Shown here in pieces: positions 1-6,792 of a DNA stretch of 17,522 nucleotides (its first letter is position 1; the number at the start of each line of letters is the position of its first letter). The notes beneath the pieces are model-generated. The model made no database searches, had not been told where the DNA came from, and saw only the letters and a program-made list of their open reading frames with translations. The DNA lies in contig HF996726.1 of NCBI GenBank assembly GCA_000433335.1, positions 1 to 17,522 of the forward strand, in the 5' to 3' direction. Source of the stretch: Clostridium sp. CAG:1219 (GTDB lineage Bacteria; Bacillota; Clostridia; TANB77; CAG-465). Both the position numbers and the translations under genes were made by a program.

Positions 1-1906
1 TAACATAATTTTCCAGTTTATTTTGAAATTCTTCTTTCTTTAAACTTCCATCTGCGACCATGGTAAGTCCTTTTTCCCAGCTGGCTGTAAGTTCTGGATT
101 TAGCATATCTGGTATTGTCCTTCTTACAATATCGTATATTTTTTCTCCCTTTATACTAGGAGTTAATATCTGAGTTTTAGGATTTAAATTTATATAATTT
201 ATATTGACAAGTTTTTTTATTATTTCAGCACGCGTTGCACTTGTCCCTATACCAGATCCCTTAATTTGTTCCCTTAAATTTTCATCTTCAATTAATTTTC
301 CAGCATTTTCCATAGCAAGTATCATAGATCCTGAAGAATATCTTGAAGGTGGTGCAGTTTCCCCTTCTTTTATGTTTAGGGATTTTAATTCTATTTTATC
401 TCCTTTTTTTAGTGTTTGCAATAGGCTATTATTTAAATCTAAATTTTCTTGTTCTTTATTATTTTGCTCTTTTTTCTCCTCTTTATCATCTTTTATAACT
501 TGCAAGTAACCTATTTTTTTACATATTTTACCACTTGCTATAAATTCTTCGTTATTTATTTTTACACTACAACTAATTTTTTCAAATTCTGCTGCAGGAT
601 AAAATATAGCAATAAATCTTTTAACTATTAAATGATATATTGATTTTTGTAATTCTTTTAATGATCCATAATTTTCCAATCCCTGTCCAGTTGGAATAAT
701 TGCATAGTGATCAGTAATCTTAGAATCATCTACATATTTTGTTTTCTCTAATCTTATACTATATTTTTCTTTTATCATTTTATCTAAGTGTTTTTTTACA
801 TCAGGATCAATATTAGACTTAGCAAGTCCATTAAGATTCTTAGAAATAACCTTTGCAACAGCACTACTTAGAACTCTTGCGTCTGTTCTAGGGTATGTAA
901 CTAACTTCTTTTCGTACAGTTCTTGTATAATTTGAAGTGTATCATCTGGTGTAATTTTGTATCTTTTTGAGCATTCATTCTGTATTTCTGCCAAATTAAA
1001 AAGTAGAGGTGGATTTTCTTTAATAGTTTTTTTATTTAGCTTACATATTGTCGCCTCACTTCCACCATTTTTTATATACTCAATAAATTTTTCAGCATTT
1101 TCTTTCTTTTTAAACCCAGTTTCATTATAAAGAAGTGGCGATTCAAAAACTTTTGATCCTTCTGTCGCTCTCCAGTCAAATGATATATCAGAGTTTTCAT
1201 TTCCAAATATTCCCTGTATCTTATAGAAATTAACCTTCTTAAAATTTCTTATTTCTCTTTCTCTTGCTACTATCATTCCAAGTACACAAGTCATTACCCT
1301 ACCCACTGAAATAACTACTTTTTCCTCTTTTAAAACTTTAGCTAGTTCTCTTGCATATGCAAGAGAAAGTAGTCTGGAAAAATTTATTCCTATTAAGTAG
1401 TCTTCTTTTGCCCTAAGAAATGCTGAGTCTGATAAATCATTATAAAAAGATATGTCTTTAGCATCTTTAATTCCATTTAAAATCGATTCTTCTGTTTGGG
1501 AATCTATCCATACTCTCTTCTTTTCCTTATTTGGTGTACCACACATCAGATCTACTAATCTATATATATACTCTCCTTCTCTTCCAGAGTCAGTGCAGAC
1601 ATAAATTGTGCTAACATCTTCTCTTGTAAGTATATTTTTTACTATATCAAATTGTTTTGAAACACTATCAATTACTTCATACTTAAATTCTTTTGGAATA
1701 AATGGAAGTGTCGATAAATTCCAGCTTCTTAGTTTTTCGTCATACTTTTCTGGATAACTCATTGTTACCAAATGTCCAACACACCAGGTAACAATATATT
1801 CGTCAGACTCTATATAGCCATCGCTCGATTTCCCATTTACTTTTAATACTCTTGCAAATTCCTTTGCAACGCTTGGTTTTTCTGCTATTATAACTTTCTT
1901 GCCCAT
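1..1906 (-). CDS. topB: DNA topoisomerase III (type IA), 3' end cut off by window edge
   Basis: Type IA topoisomerase, which cuts one DNA strand through a 5'-phosphotyrosine and decatenates or relaxes DNA in the cytoplasm. The frame is open from ATG at 1906 to the left edge (635 codons visible), with no stop seen. The N-terminal Toprim domain begins MGKKVIIAEKPSVA, with the acidic motif TDSGREGEYIYRL near residue 110. The active-site motif TYPRTD places the catalytic tyrosine at about residue 338 (codon 895-893). Later segments match the topo III core: PPSRYSSGSMI and GIGTSATRAEII. Bacterial TopB is usually about 700 residues, so some 60-100 are probably missing. An acidic, Asn/Gln-rich insert lies around residues 475-500. 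The start is fixed by GGAGG at 1911-1915, four bases upstream. A strong promoter precedes it, so the gene is transcribed apart from htrA. Topo I is the alternative, but the motif style and N-terminus favour TopB. Confidence 0.93.
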   Translation of the reverse strand, partial: MGKKVIIAEKPSVAKEFARVLKVNGKSSDGYIESDEYIVTWCVGHLVTMSYPEKYDEKLRSWNLSTLPFIPKEFKYEVIDSVSKQFDIVKNILTREDVSTIYVCTDSGREGEYIYRLVDLMCGTPNKEKKRVWIDSQTEESILNGIKDAKDISFYNDLSDSAFLRAKEDYLIGINFSRLLSLAYARELAKVLKEEKVVISVGRVMTCVLGMIVAREREIRNFKKVNFYKIQGIFGNENSDISFDWRATEGSKVFESPLLYNETGFKKKENAEKFIEYIKNGGSEATICKLNKKTIKENPPLLFNLAEIQNECSKRYKITPDDTLQIIQELYEKKLVTYPRTDARVLSSAVAKVISKNLNGLAKSNIDPDVKKHLDKMIKEKYSIRLEKTKYVDDSKITDHYAIIPTGQGLENYGSLKELQKSIYHLIVKRFIAIFYPAAEFEKISCSVKINNEEFIASGKICKKIGYLQVIKDDKEEKKEQNNKEQENLDLNNSLLQTLKKGDKIELKSLNIKEGETAPPSRYSSGSMILAMENAGKLIEDENLREQIKGSGIGTSATRAEIIKKLVNINYINLNPKTQILTPSIKGEKIYDIVRRTIPDMLNPELTASWEKGLTMVADGSLKKEEFQNKLENYV

Positions 1907-1921
1907 AATTCCTCCGATGTT

Positions 1922-1950
1922 ATTATACAGTATATTTTATACATTTTCAA
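1922..1950 (-). promoter_or_regulatory. Sigma-A promoter of topB
   Basis: On the minus strand, -35 TTGAAA (1950-1945), a 17-base spacer and -10 TATAAT (1927-1922). The predicted transcription start is near 1915, right at the GGAGG ribosome binding site, so the leader would be only about 10 bases. Confidence 0.85.
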
Positions 1951-1954
1951 GCAG

Positions 1955-2004
1955 AAAAAAACAATTCGTTATCATTAATTATCATTAATTAATAACGAAT
2001 TGTT
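1955..2004 (-). terminator. Intrinsic terminator of the htrA operon
   Basis: A 13-bp perfect stem (1960-1972 with 1992-2004) is followed on the minus strand by a T run (1959-1955). It starts 9 bases after the htrA stop. The loop holds a tandem 10-mer, ATCATTAATT twice, which can fold into a second small hairpin (1974-1979 with 1984-1989). Confidence 0.88.
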
Positions 2005-2013
2005 AAACTAATT

Positions 2014-3243
2014 TTAATTTGTTATATTACTTGTTGAAGTTTTATCGTCCGAATCTAGTTTTACATTTATTTCTATATTTTTGCCATCTCTATATACAGT
2101 AATTTTTACAGTATCTCCAACATTTTTTGAATTCTTTATCTCGTTTAGTTCTTCTATTGTAGTAATCTCTTTATCATCAATTTTTACAATTACATCTCCA
2201 ACTTTAATTCCAGAATTATATGCAGAGCTTGAAGATTCTATCTTTGCGACATAAACACCCTTTACAAGGTTATACCTTTTTGCCATATTATCATCTAAAC
2301 TAATTCCTGATATTCCTATATAAGGTCTTACAATTTTACCATTTTTTATGAGCTCATCTACTATAGGTTTTGCTATATTACTTGGAATTGCAAATCCTAT
2401 CCCCTCAACATCTGTTGCTCCAATTTTTACGGTATTAATTCCTATGACTTTACCAGAAGATGAAACAAGTGCTCCACCACTATTTCCAGGATTTATTGCA
2501 GCATCTGTTTGTAAAAGTTTATATGTTCTTCCATTTGAAGTAAGTGTTCTATTAAGTGCTGAAACATATCCAGCTGTTATACTTCCAGCTAGTTCACGTC
2601 CAAGTGGATTTCCTATTGCAACAACTAGCTCTCCAACTTTTAAATTGTTTGAATCATCAAAAGTAGCAGCAGAAAGTCCTTCCTTTTGTATTTTTATAAC
2701 AGCAATATCAGTTACAGAGTCAGCCCCAATTATACTTGCTTCAATTTCTTCATCAGAGTTTGGTAGTGTTACATATACCTTTGAAATTGATTGATTAGAT
2801 ATAGCATTCTCAATTACATGATAATTTGTAACTATATATCCATCTGCAGTATAAATTATTCCCGAACCTTCAGAATCAGAAGTTGAAGTACCACCAAAAA
2901 CAGTATTCGAAACAGATCTTACTGTAACTCCAACTACAGATTTCCCAGCAACGTCAGCAATAGCAACTACTGGATTTTCAACCTGAGTTATTTCATATTT
3001 TGTACCATTATTTGTTACAGTTTCACTTTTGTTTGAATCTACGCTACTTTCTGTTTTTTGTTCTACTTTATTTATATACAAATATGTAGTCGCAGCACTT
3101 GTAACTATTCCAGTTACAAGTCCTATTACAATACTTGCAAACAAATTAATATTTTTAGTTTTTTCTTTGATAAATATCTTATCATTTATTACATTTTTAC
3201 TACTTTTTGAATTTTCACTAACTTTATTATTATCTTCTTCCAT
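2014..3243 (-). CDS. HtrA/DegP-like membrane-anchored serine protease with PDZ domain
   Basis: Surface protein quality-control protease of the HtrA family. The 409-residue protein has a short charged cytoplasmic N-terminus, one membrane segment at about 33-57, a low-complexity Ser/Thr/Asn linker, a trypsin-like domain (about 90-300) and a single C-terminal PDZ domain (about 305-395). The catalytic triad is visible: His142 in TNYHVIENA, Asp179 in DSVTDIAVIKI and Ser255 in NPGNSGGALV. The length fits Firmicute HtrA/HtrB/YyxA proteins. An ATG at 3279 in the same frame gives a longer reading, but it lies inside the upstream gene. AGGAGG followed by ATT sits directly before the ATG at 3243, so that start is preferred. 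It is the last gene of a three-gene operon, 13 bases behind the flavoprotein stop, and ends in a strong terminator. Which HtrA paralogue it corresponds to cannot be settled here. Confidence 0.95.
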   Translation of the reverse strand: MEEDNNKVSENSKSSKNVINDKIFIKEKTKNINLFASIVIGLVTGIVTSAATTYLYINKVEQKTESSVDSNKSETVTNNGTKYEITQVENPVVAIADVAGKSVVGVTVRSVSNTVFGGTSTSDSEGSGIIYTADGYIVTNYHVIENAISNQSISKVYVTLPNSDEEIEASIIGADSVTDIAVIKIQKEGLSAATFDDSNNLKVGELVVAIGNPLGRELAGSITAGYVSALNRTLTSNGRTYKLLQTDAAINPGNSGGALVSSSGKVIGINTVKIGATDVEGIGFAIPSNIAKPIVDELIKNGKIVRPYIGISGISLDDNMAKRYNLVKGVYVAKIESSSSAYNSGIKVGDVIVKIDDKEITTIEELNEIKNSKNVGDTVKITVYRDGKNIEINVKLDSDDKTSTSNITN

Positions 3244-3256
3244 AAATCCTCCTAAT

Positions 3257-4504
3257 TTAATTTTTTCCTGCTGCAACACCAGTTGAGAAAGCTATTTGTA
3301 AATTATATCCTCCCGTATATGCATCAACATCTATTACTTCTCCTGCAAAATATAATCCCTTAACAATCTTAGATTCCATAGTTTTGGGATTTATTTCTTT
3401 TACATCGATACCGCCACATGTCACTATAGCAGCATCTTCATCTAAGAATCCATTTACTTCTATTTCAAACCCTTTAAGTAGTTTTACAAGTTTTTTTCTC
3501 TCTTCCTTAGTTATTTGATTTACTTTCTTATTTTCGTCTATATTTGATTTTGAAACCACGACAGGAATTAATTTTTTAGGTAATAAATCTACTAAACTAT
3601 TTTTAAATTCCTTTATAGAATATTTTTCAAAATCTCTACAAATTCTTTTATCAAGTGTTTCAAATTCTAGAGCTGGTTTCAAATCTATTAATGCTACTAT
3701 ACTTTTTTTCTTTAATTTTTCCTCTATATTATCTATTCTGTTTAGTACACTACTAGAACTAAGTACCACAGGCCCTGTCAGTCCAAAGTGTGCAAATAGC
3801 ATTTCTCCAAAATCGCTATACAAAACTTTTCTTTCTTCTCTGTCAAATAATTTAAAGCCTACGTTTTTTAATGTCAGTCCCTGCAGTGCTTTACAAGTAT
3901 TATCCAAAGATGCAAGCGGTACAAGACCTGGCAACACATTAATGATGTTATGACCAAGAACCTTTGCTATTTTATATCCATCTCCCGTACTTCCGGTACT
4001 CTTATAACTGCTACCACCAGTTGCAATAATACATTTTTCACATTCTATGATTTTTCCATTATCAAGTATAACTTGTTTAACACATGATGACTCATCTTTT
4101 ATAACTTCTTTAACTCTAGAATTATACAAAATTTTAACTTTAAGTTTTTCAAGTTCTCTTTTTAGAGCAAAAACAACATCTTCTGCCTTATCTGATACAG
4201 GAAATATTCTTCCGCCTCTTTCTACTTTAGTCTTAACTCCTAATTTAGTAAAAAAGTCTATAACATCATTATTATCAAAATTTGAATATGAACTATACAT
4301 AAATTTATAGTTTTTAACAATATTGGCCTTAAAATCATCTATGTTTCCGTCAAAAGTTATATTACATCTTCCTTTTCCAGTTATTTTTAATTTATTACCA
4401 AGTGACGACTTTTTTTCAATTAAGGTAACATTATTTCCACTTCTTGCTGAGAAGATAGCAGAAATCATACCGGCAGCTCCTCCGCCAATAACTACTACAT
4501 TCAT
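3257..4504 (-). CDS. NAD(P)/FAD-dependent oxidoreductase, HI0933/BaiN family
   Basis: Flavoprotein of the HI0933 family (Pfam HI0933_like; includes BaiN of bile-acid-metabolising clostridia). The 415-residue protein opens with the dinucleotide-binding motif VVVIGGGAAGMISA (residues 3-16), then an acidic residue at the end of the second strand (LIEKK). The family signature GNKLKITGKGRCNIT follows at 36-50. A second FAD-contacting segment, CIIATGGSSYKSTGSTGDGY, lies near 158-177, and the family's C-terminal ending VDAYTGGYNLQIAFSTG is present. Its substrate is unknown: most members are annotated from sequence only, and BaiN activity should not be assumed. The start ATG overlaps the upstream stop as TAATG, which suggests translational coupling to the PLP enzyme. 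Length and motifs look intact. Confidence 0.92.
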   Translation of the reverse strand: MNVVVIGGGAAGMISAIFSARSGNNVTLIEKKSSLGNKLKITGKGRCNITFDGNIDDFKANIVKNYKFMYSSYSNFDNNDVIDFFTKLGVKTKVERGGRIFPVSDKAEDVVFALKRELEKLKVKILYNSRVKEVIKDESSCVKQVILDNGKIIECEKCIIATGGSSYKSTGSTGDGYKIAKVLGHNIINVLPGLVPLASLDNTCKALQGLTLKNVGFKLFDREERKVLYSDFGEMLFAHFGLTGPVVLSSSSVLNRIDNIEEKLKKKSIVALIDLKPALEFETLDKRICRDFEKYSIKEFKNSLVDLLPKKLIPVVVSKSNIDENKKVNQITKEERKKLVKLLKGFEIEVNGFLDEDAAIVTCGGIDVKEINPKTMESKIVKGLYFAGEVIDVDAYTGGYNLQIAFSTGVAAGKN

Positions 4505-5769
4505 TATTTTTCTCCTTCTAAAACTTTTGATGCAGCAAAAAGTATAGCAAGTTTAGCAGACTCGTACGTTAATCCACCTTGCACATAAGCTGCATATGGC
4601 TCTCTAATTGGACTATCTGCTGAAAGTTCAATAGAAGCTCCCTCAACAAAAGTTCCTGCCGCCATTATCACTTTACTTGTATAGCCTGGCATATCCCATG
4701 GATATGGAACGACATGACTATCTATAGGGCTCATGCTCTGTATAGCTTGTATGAAACTAATTAATTTTTGCTCATTTCCAAACTTTATAGCTTGAACTAT
4801 ATCTGAACGTTCATCATCATACTTTGGATAAACCTCATATCCCAATTTTTCAAATAATCTTGCAGCAAATATGCTAGATTTCATAGCCGATGCAACAACT
4901 ATTGGAGCTAAAAATAGGCCTTGTAGTATATTTTTATTTTGACCTAATGTTGCTCCACACTCTTTTCCAATTCCAGGGCATGTTAAAACTTGCGAACAAA
5001 GATTAATATATTTTTCTCTACCTGCAATATATCCTCCTATTTCACAAAGTCCGCCACCAATATTTTTAATCAAACTTCCACAAATAAGGTCAGCTCCAAC
5101 CTGTGTTGGTTCTTTTTCTTCCACAAATTCACCATAGCAATTATCTACCATAATTACTACGTCGCTATCTACTGCTCTAATTTTTGATATAGCCTCTTCA
5201 ATGTCTGATATTCTAAGAGACTTTCTTAATGCATACCCTTTTGATCTTTGTATATGTATTAGTTTTACTTTATTATTTTTCAAAAAGTCACAAACAGAAT
5301 CTATTTGTATATTTCCATTTTCATCTAAATCTATTTGTGAATATTCCACCCCATATTTTTTAAGAGAAAGTGGATTTTCCTCAAGTCCTATAACCTCGCA
5401 CAATGTATCGTATGGTCTTCCACTTATTGCAAGCATTCTGTCTCCTGGCATAAGGCAGGCTCTAAGTGCAGTTGCAATAGTATGAGTGCCATTTACAAAG
5501 CCTATTCTAACTAGACTGTCTTCTGCTCCAAATACTTCAGCATAAACTTTTTCTATTGCCTCTCTTCCAACATCTGAATACCCATATCCTGTTGTCTTTC
5601 CAAAATGCATTCCAGATATTTTATTACTTCTAAAAGCCTTTAATACTTTAGCTTGATTGTAAAAAGCTATTTCGTCTACCTTTTTTATTTGATCTTCTAT
5701 TTCTTTATCTACATCATTTGATAATCTTACTATATCATCACTAATATTAAACATTTTATATGCTTCCAC
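4504..5769 (-). CDS. Methionine gamma-lyase family PLP enzyme (YnbB / 'aluminum resistance protein' type)
   Basis: Fold-type I pyridoxal-phosphate enzyme of the Met_gamma_lyase family, to which Bacillus YnbB belongs. The 421-residue length is usual. Characteristic segments are KVLKAFRSNKISGMHFGKTTGYGYSD near residues 41-66, shown here as its ends only, GTHTIATAL (94-102), SGRPYDTL (116-123), VDNCYGEF (208-215, Asp209 to the PLP ring nitrogen) and GSLIKNIGGG (231-240, Lys235 the likely Schiff-base lysine). The true reaction is uncertain: the family name reflects homology to C-S lyases. The given start is GTG at 5769, preceded by GGTGAT at 5775-5780. An ATG five codons later (5754) is a real alternative because the predicted mRNA starts near 5780. 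It is the first gene of an operon with the flavoprotein (overlap TAATG) and htrA. Confidence 0.92.
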   Translation of the reverse strand: MEAYKMFNISDDIVRLSNDVDKEIEDQIKKVDEIAFYNQAKVLKAFRSNKISGMHFGKTTGYGYSDVGREAIEKVYAEVFGAEDSLVRIGFVNGTHTIATALRACLMPGDRMLAISGRPYDTLCEVIGLEENPLSLKKYGVEYSQIDLDENGNIQIDSVCDFLKNNKVKLIHIQRSKGYALRKSLRISDIEEAISKIRAVDSDVVIMVDNCYGEFVEEKEPTQVGADLICGSLIKNIGGGLCEIGGYIAGREKYINLCSQVLTCPGIGKECGATLGQNKNILQGLFLAPIVVASAMKSSIFAARLFEKLGYEVYPKYDDERSDIVQAIKFGNEQKLISFIQAIQSMSPIDSHVVPYPWDMPGYTSKVIMAAGTFVEGASIELSADSPIREPYAAYVQGGLTYESAKLAILFAASKVLEGEK

Positions 5770-5786
5770 TTTTTATCACCAGTAAC

Positions 5787-5815
5787 ATTATACCACATAT
5801 TATGTGAAATTCCAA
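5787..5815 (-). promoter_or_regulatory. Sigma-A promoter of the PLP enzyme - flavoprotein - htrA operon
   Basis: Minus strand: -35 TTGGAA (5815-5810), 17-base spacer, -10 TATAAT (5792-5787) preceded by TGTGG, an extended -10. The start of transcription should be near 5780. Confidence 0.83.
5794..5806. promoter_or_regulatory. Perfect 13-bp dyad inside the promoter spacer, possible operator
   Basis: CACATA-T-TATGTG (plus-strand reading) is a perfect 6-1-6 inverted repeat that fills most of the spacer between -35 and -10. The position suits a repressor or a spacer-binding activator. No regulator gene adjoins it, so its factor is unknown. An A/T-rich dyad this short can also arise by chance. Confidence 0.45.
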
Positions 5816-5839
5816 TGTACGAGTAGTGAAAATATTAAG

Positions 5840-5874
5840 GAAACAAAAGGTATAGTGTCATCCACTATACCTTT
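5840..5874 (-). terminator. Intrinsic terminator of rsmA
   Basis: A 12-bp perfect stem (5846-5857 with 5863-5874) with a 5-base loop. On the minus strand it runs into TTTTGTTT. It starts 11 bases after the rsmA stop. Confidence 0.85.
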
Positions 5875-5884
5875 ATACAAATAA

Positions 5885-6739
5885 TTAAAATTCTTTACTA
5901 AGCAAAATAAATTCTTCTATACTAAGTTCTTCAGCTCTGACGTTCTCGTTTAATTTTGCCTTATTAAAAGCATCTTTTATTTTTTCCTTATCTAAGTTTA
6001 AAAACTTACTTGATTCTAATGAATTTATAATCTTTTTTCTTCTTTGCGCAAACGCATGATGTATAAGCTCAAATAATTTTTCTTCATCGTCGCACTCATA
6101 TTTTTTATTTTTAACTAACTTTATAACAGAAGAAGTTACGTTTGGTGATGGTATAAATGCTTCTTTTGGAACTTTTATAATTATTTTTGCATCCGCTAAA
6201 TATTTAATCATAACACTAAGTATTCCATAGTCTTTACTTTTAGGGGAAGCTACCATTCTATCTGCCACTTCTTTTTGTACCATTACAACTATCTCATCTA
6301 CTCTTTTTGAATCTTGCAACAACTTAAATAATATTGGAGTTGTTATGTAATATGGAAGATTTGCAACAACTTTAACTTTTTTAAAAGAAAAGCTTAACTC
6401 TTCCTCAATTTTTGATATTTTTTCATCTAAGTCAACCTTTAGTATATCTTCATTTATTAAAGAATAGTTTGTATTTTCTTTAAATCTATCATTTAATATT
6501 TCTATCATGTTATTATCAATTTCAACTAAAAGAACATACCTAGATTTTTTTAACAAGTAGCTAGTAAGGTTCCCAAGTCCTGGTCCTATTTCAATTATAA
6601 GTTCGTCATCGTTTATACAAGCTGAAGTCGAAATTTCATCTAGTATATTATCATCTATTAGAAAATTCTGTCCAAATTTTTTCTTTGCTGTTAGTCCATA
6701 TTTATTTAATATTTCTCTCGTTTTTCTGAATGTGTTCAA
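5885..6739 (-). CDS. rsmA: 16S rRNA (adenine1518-N6/adenine1519-N6) dimethyltransferase
   Basis: RsmA/KsgA dimethylates two adjacent adenines in the 3'-terminal hairpin of 16S rRNA using S-adenosylmethionine, late in small-subunit assembly. The 284-residue length is typical. The N-terminal signature KKFGQNFLID (20-29) is followed by the SAM-binding motif EIGPGLGNLT (50-59), the acidic LVEID (71-75) and the catalytic motif NLPYYITTP (127-135). The C-terminal helical part includes FAQRRKKIINSL. The start is TTG, supported by a full AGGAGG at 6747-6752 seven bases upstream and by no better ATG. The upstream gene is a G5-domain wall protein, echoing yabE-rnmV-ksgA in Bacillus and rpfB-ksgA in mycobacteria; rnmV is missing here. 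A terminator-like hairpin stands between the two genes, and I saw no separate rsmA promoter. Confidence 0.97.
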   Translation of the reverse strand: MNTFRKTREILNKYGLTAKKKFGQNFLIDDNILDEISTSACINDDELIIEIGPGLGNLTSYLLKKSRYVLLVEIDNNMIEILNDRFKENTNYSLINEDILKVDLDEKISKIEEELSFSFKKVKVVANLPYYITTPILFKLLQDSKRVDEIVVMVQKEVADRMVASPKSKDYGILSVMIKYLADAKIIIKVPKEAFIPSPNVTSSVIKLVKNKKYECDDEEKLFELIHHAFAQRRKKIINSLESSKFLNLDKEKIKDAFNKAKLNENVRAEELSIEEFILLSKEF

Positions 6740-6746
6740 TCTTTTT

Positions 6747-6752
6747 CCTCCT
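6747..6752 (-). promoter_or_regulatory. rsmA ribosome binding site, fixing a TTG start
   Basis: AGGAGG on the minus strand, seven bases before TTG at 6739-6737. It directly follows the T run of the hairpin at 6758-6781. Confidence 0.85.
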
Positions 6753-6781
6753 AAAAAAATTACCAGTTAAAACTGGTAATT
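6753..6781 (-). terminator. Terminator-like hairpin between the wall hydrolase gene and rsmA, possible attenuator
   Basis: An inverted repeat AATTACCAGTT / AACTGGTAATT (6758-6768 with 6771-6781) is followed on the minus strand by seven T residues (6759-6753). This has the form of an intrinsic terminator for the upstream gene. Its last T adjoins the rsmA AGGAGG, so rsmA expression would need read-through or an unseen promoter within the upstream gene. Confidence 0.75.
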
Positions 6782-6792
6782 CTTAAATTCTA

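Noticed and set aside
204..631. Plus-strand open frames over topB
   Set aside because: They lie opposite a continuous topB frame with clear topoisomerase motifs, have no ribosome binding site, and give low-complexity Phe/Leu/Ser products.
1971..1992. Tandem ATCATTAATT repeat as a repeat array or CRISPR remnant
   Set aside because: Only two copies, with no spacer, lying wholly within the loop of the htrA terminator.
3244..3279. Twelve-residue N-terminal extension of HtrA
   Set aside because: It overlaps the end of the flavoprotein gene, and AGGAGG directly precedes the ATG at 3243.
2348..4547. Several plus-strand open frames opposite htrA and the flavoprotein gene
   Set aside because: Antisense shadows of well-supported genes, without ribosome binding sites or recognisable motifs.
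5770..5884. Riboswitch or T-box leader before the PLP enzyme gene
   Set aside because: The predicted leader is about 11 bases, and the only hairpin in the gap is the rsmA terminator upstream of the promoter.
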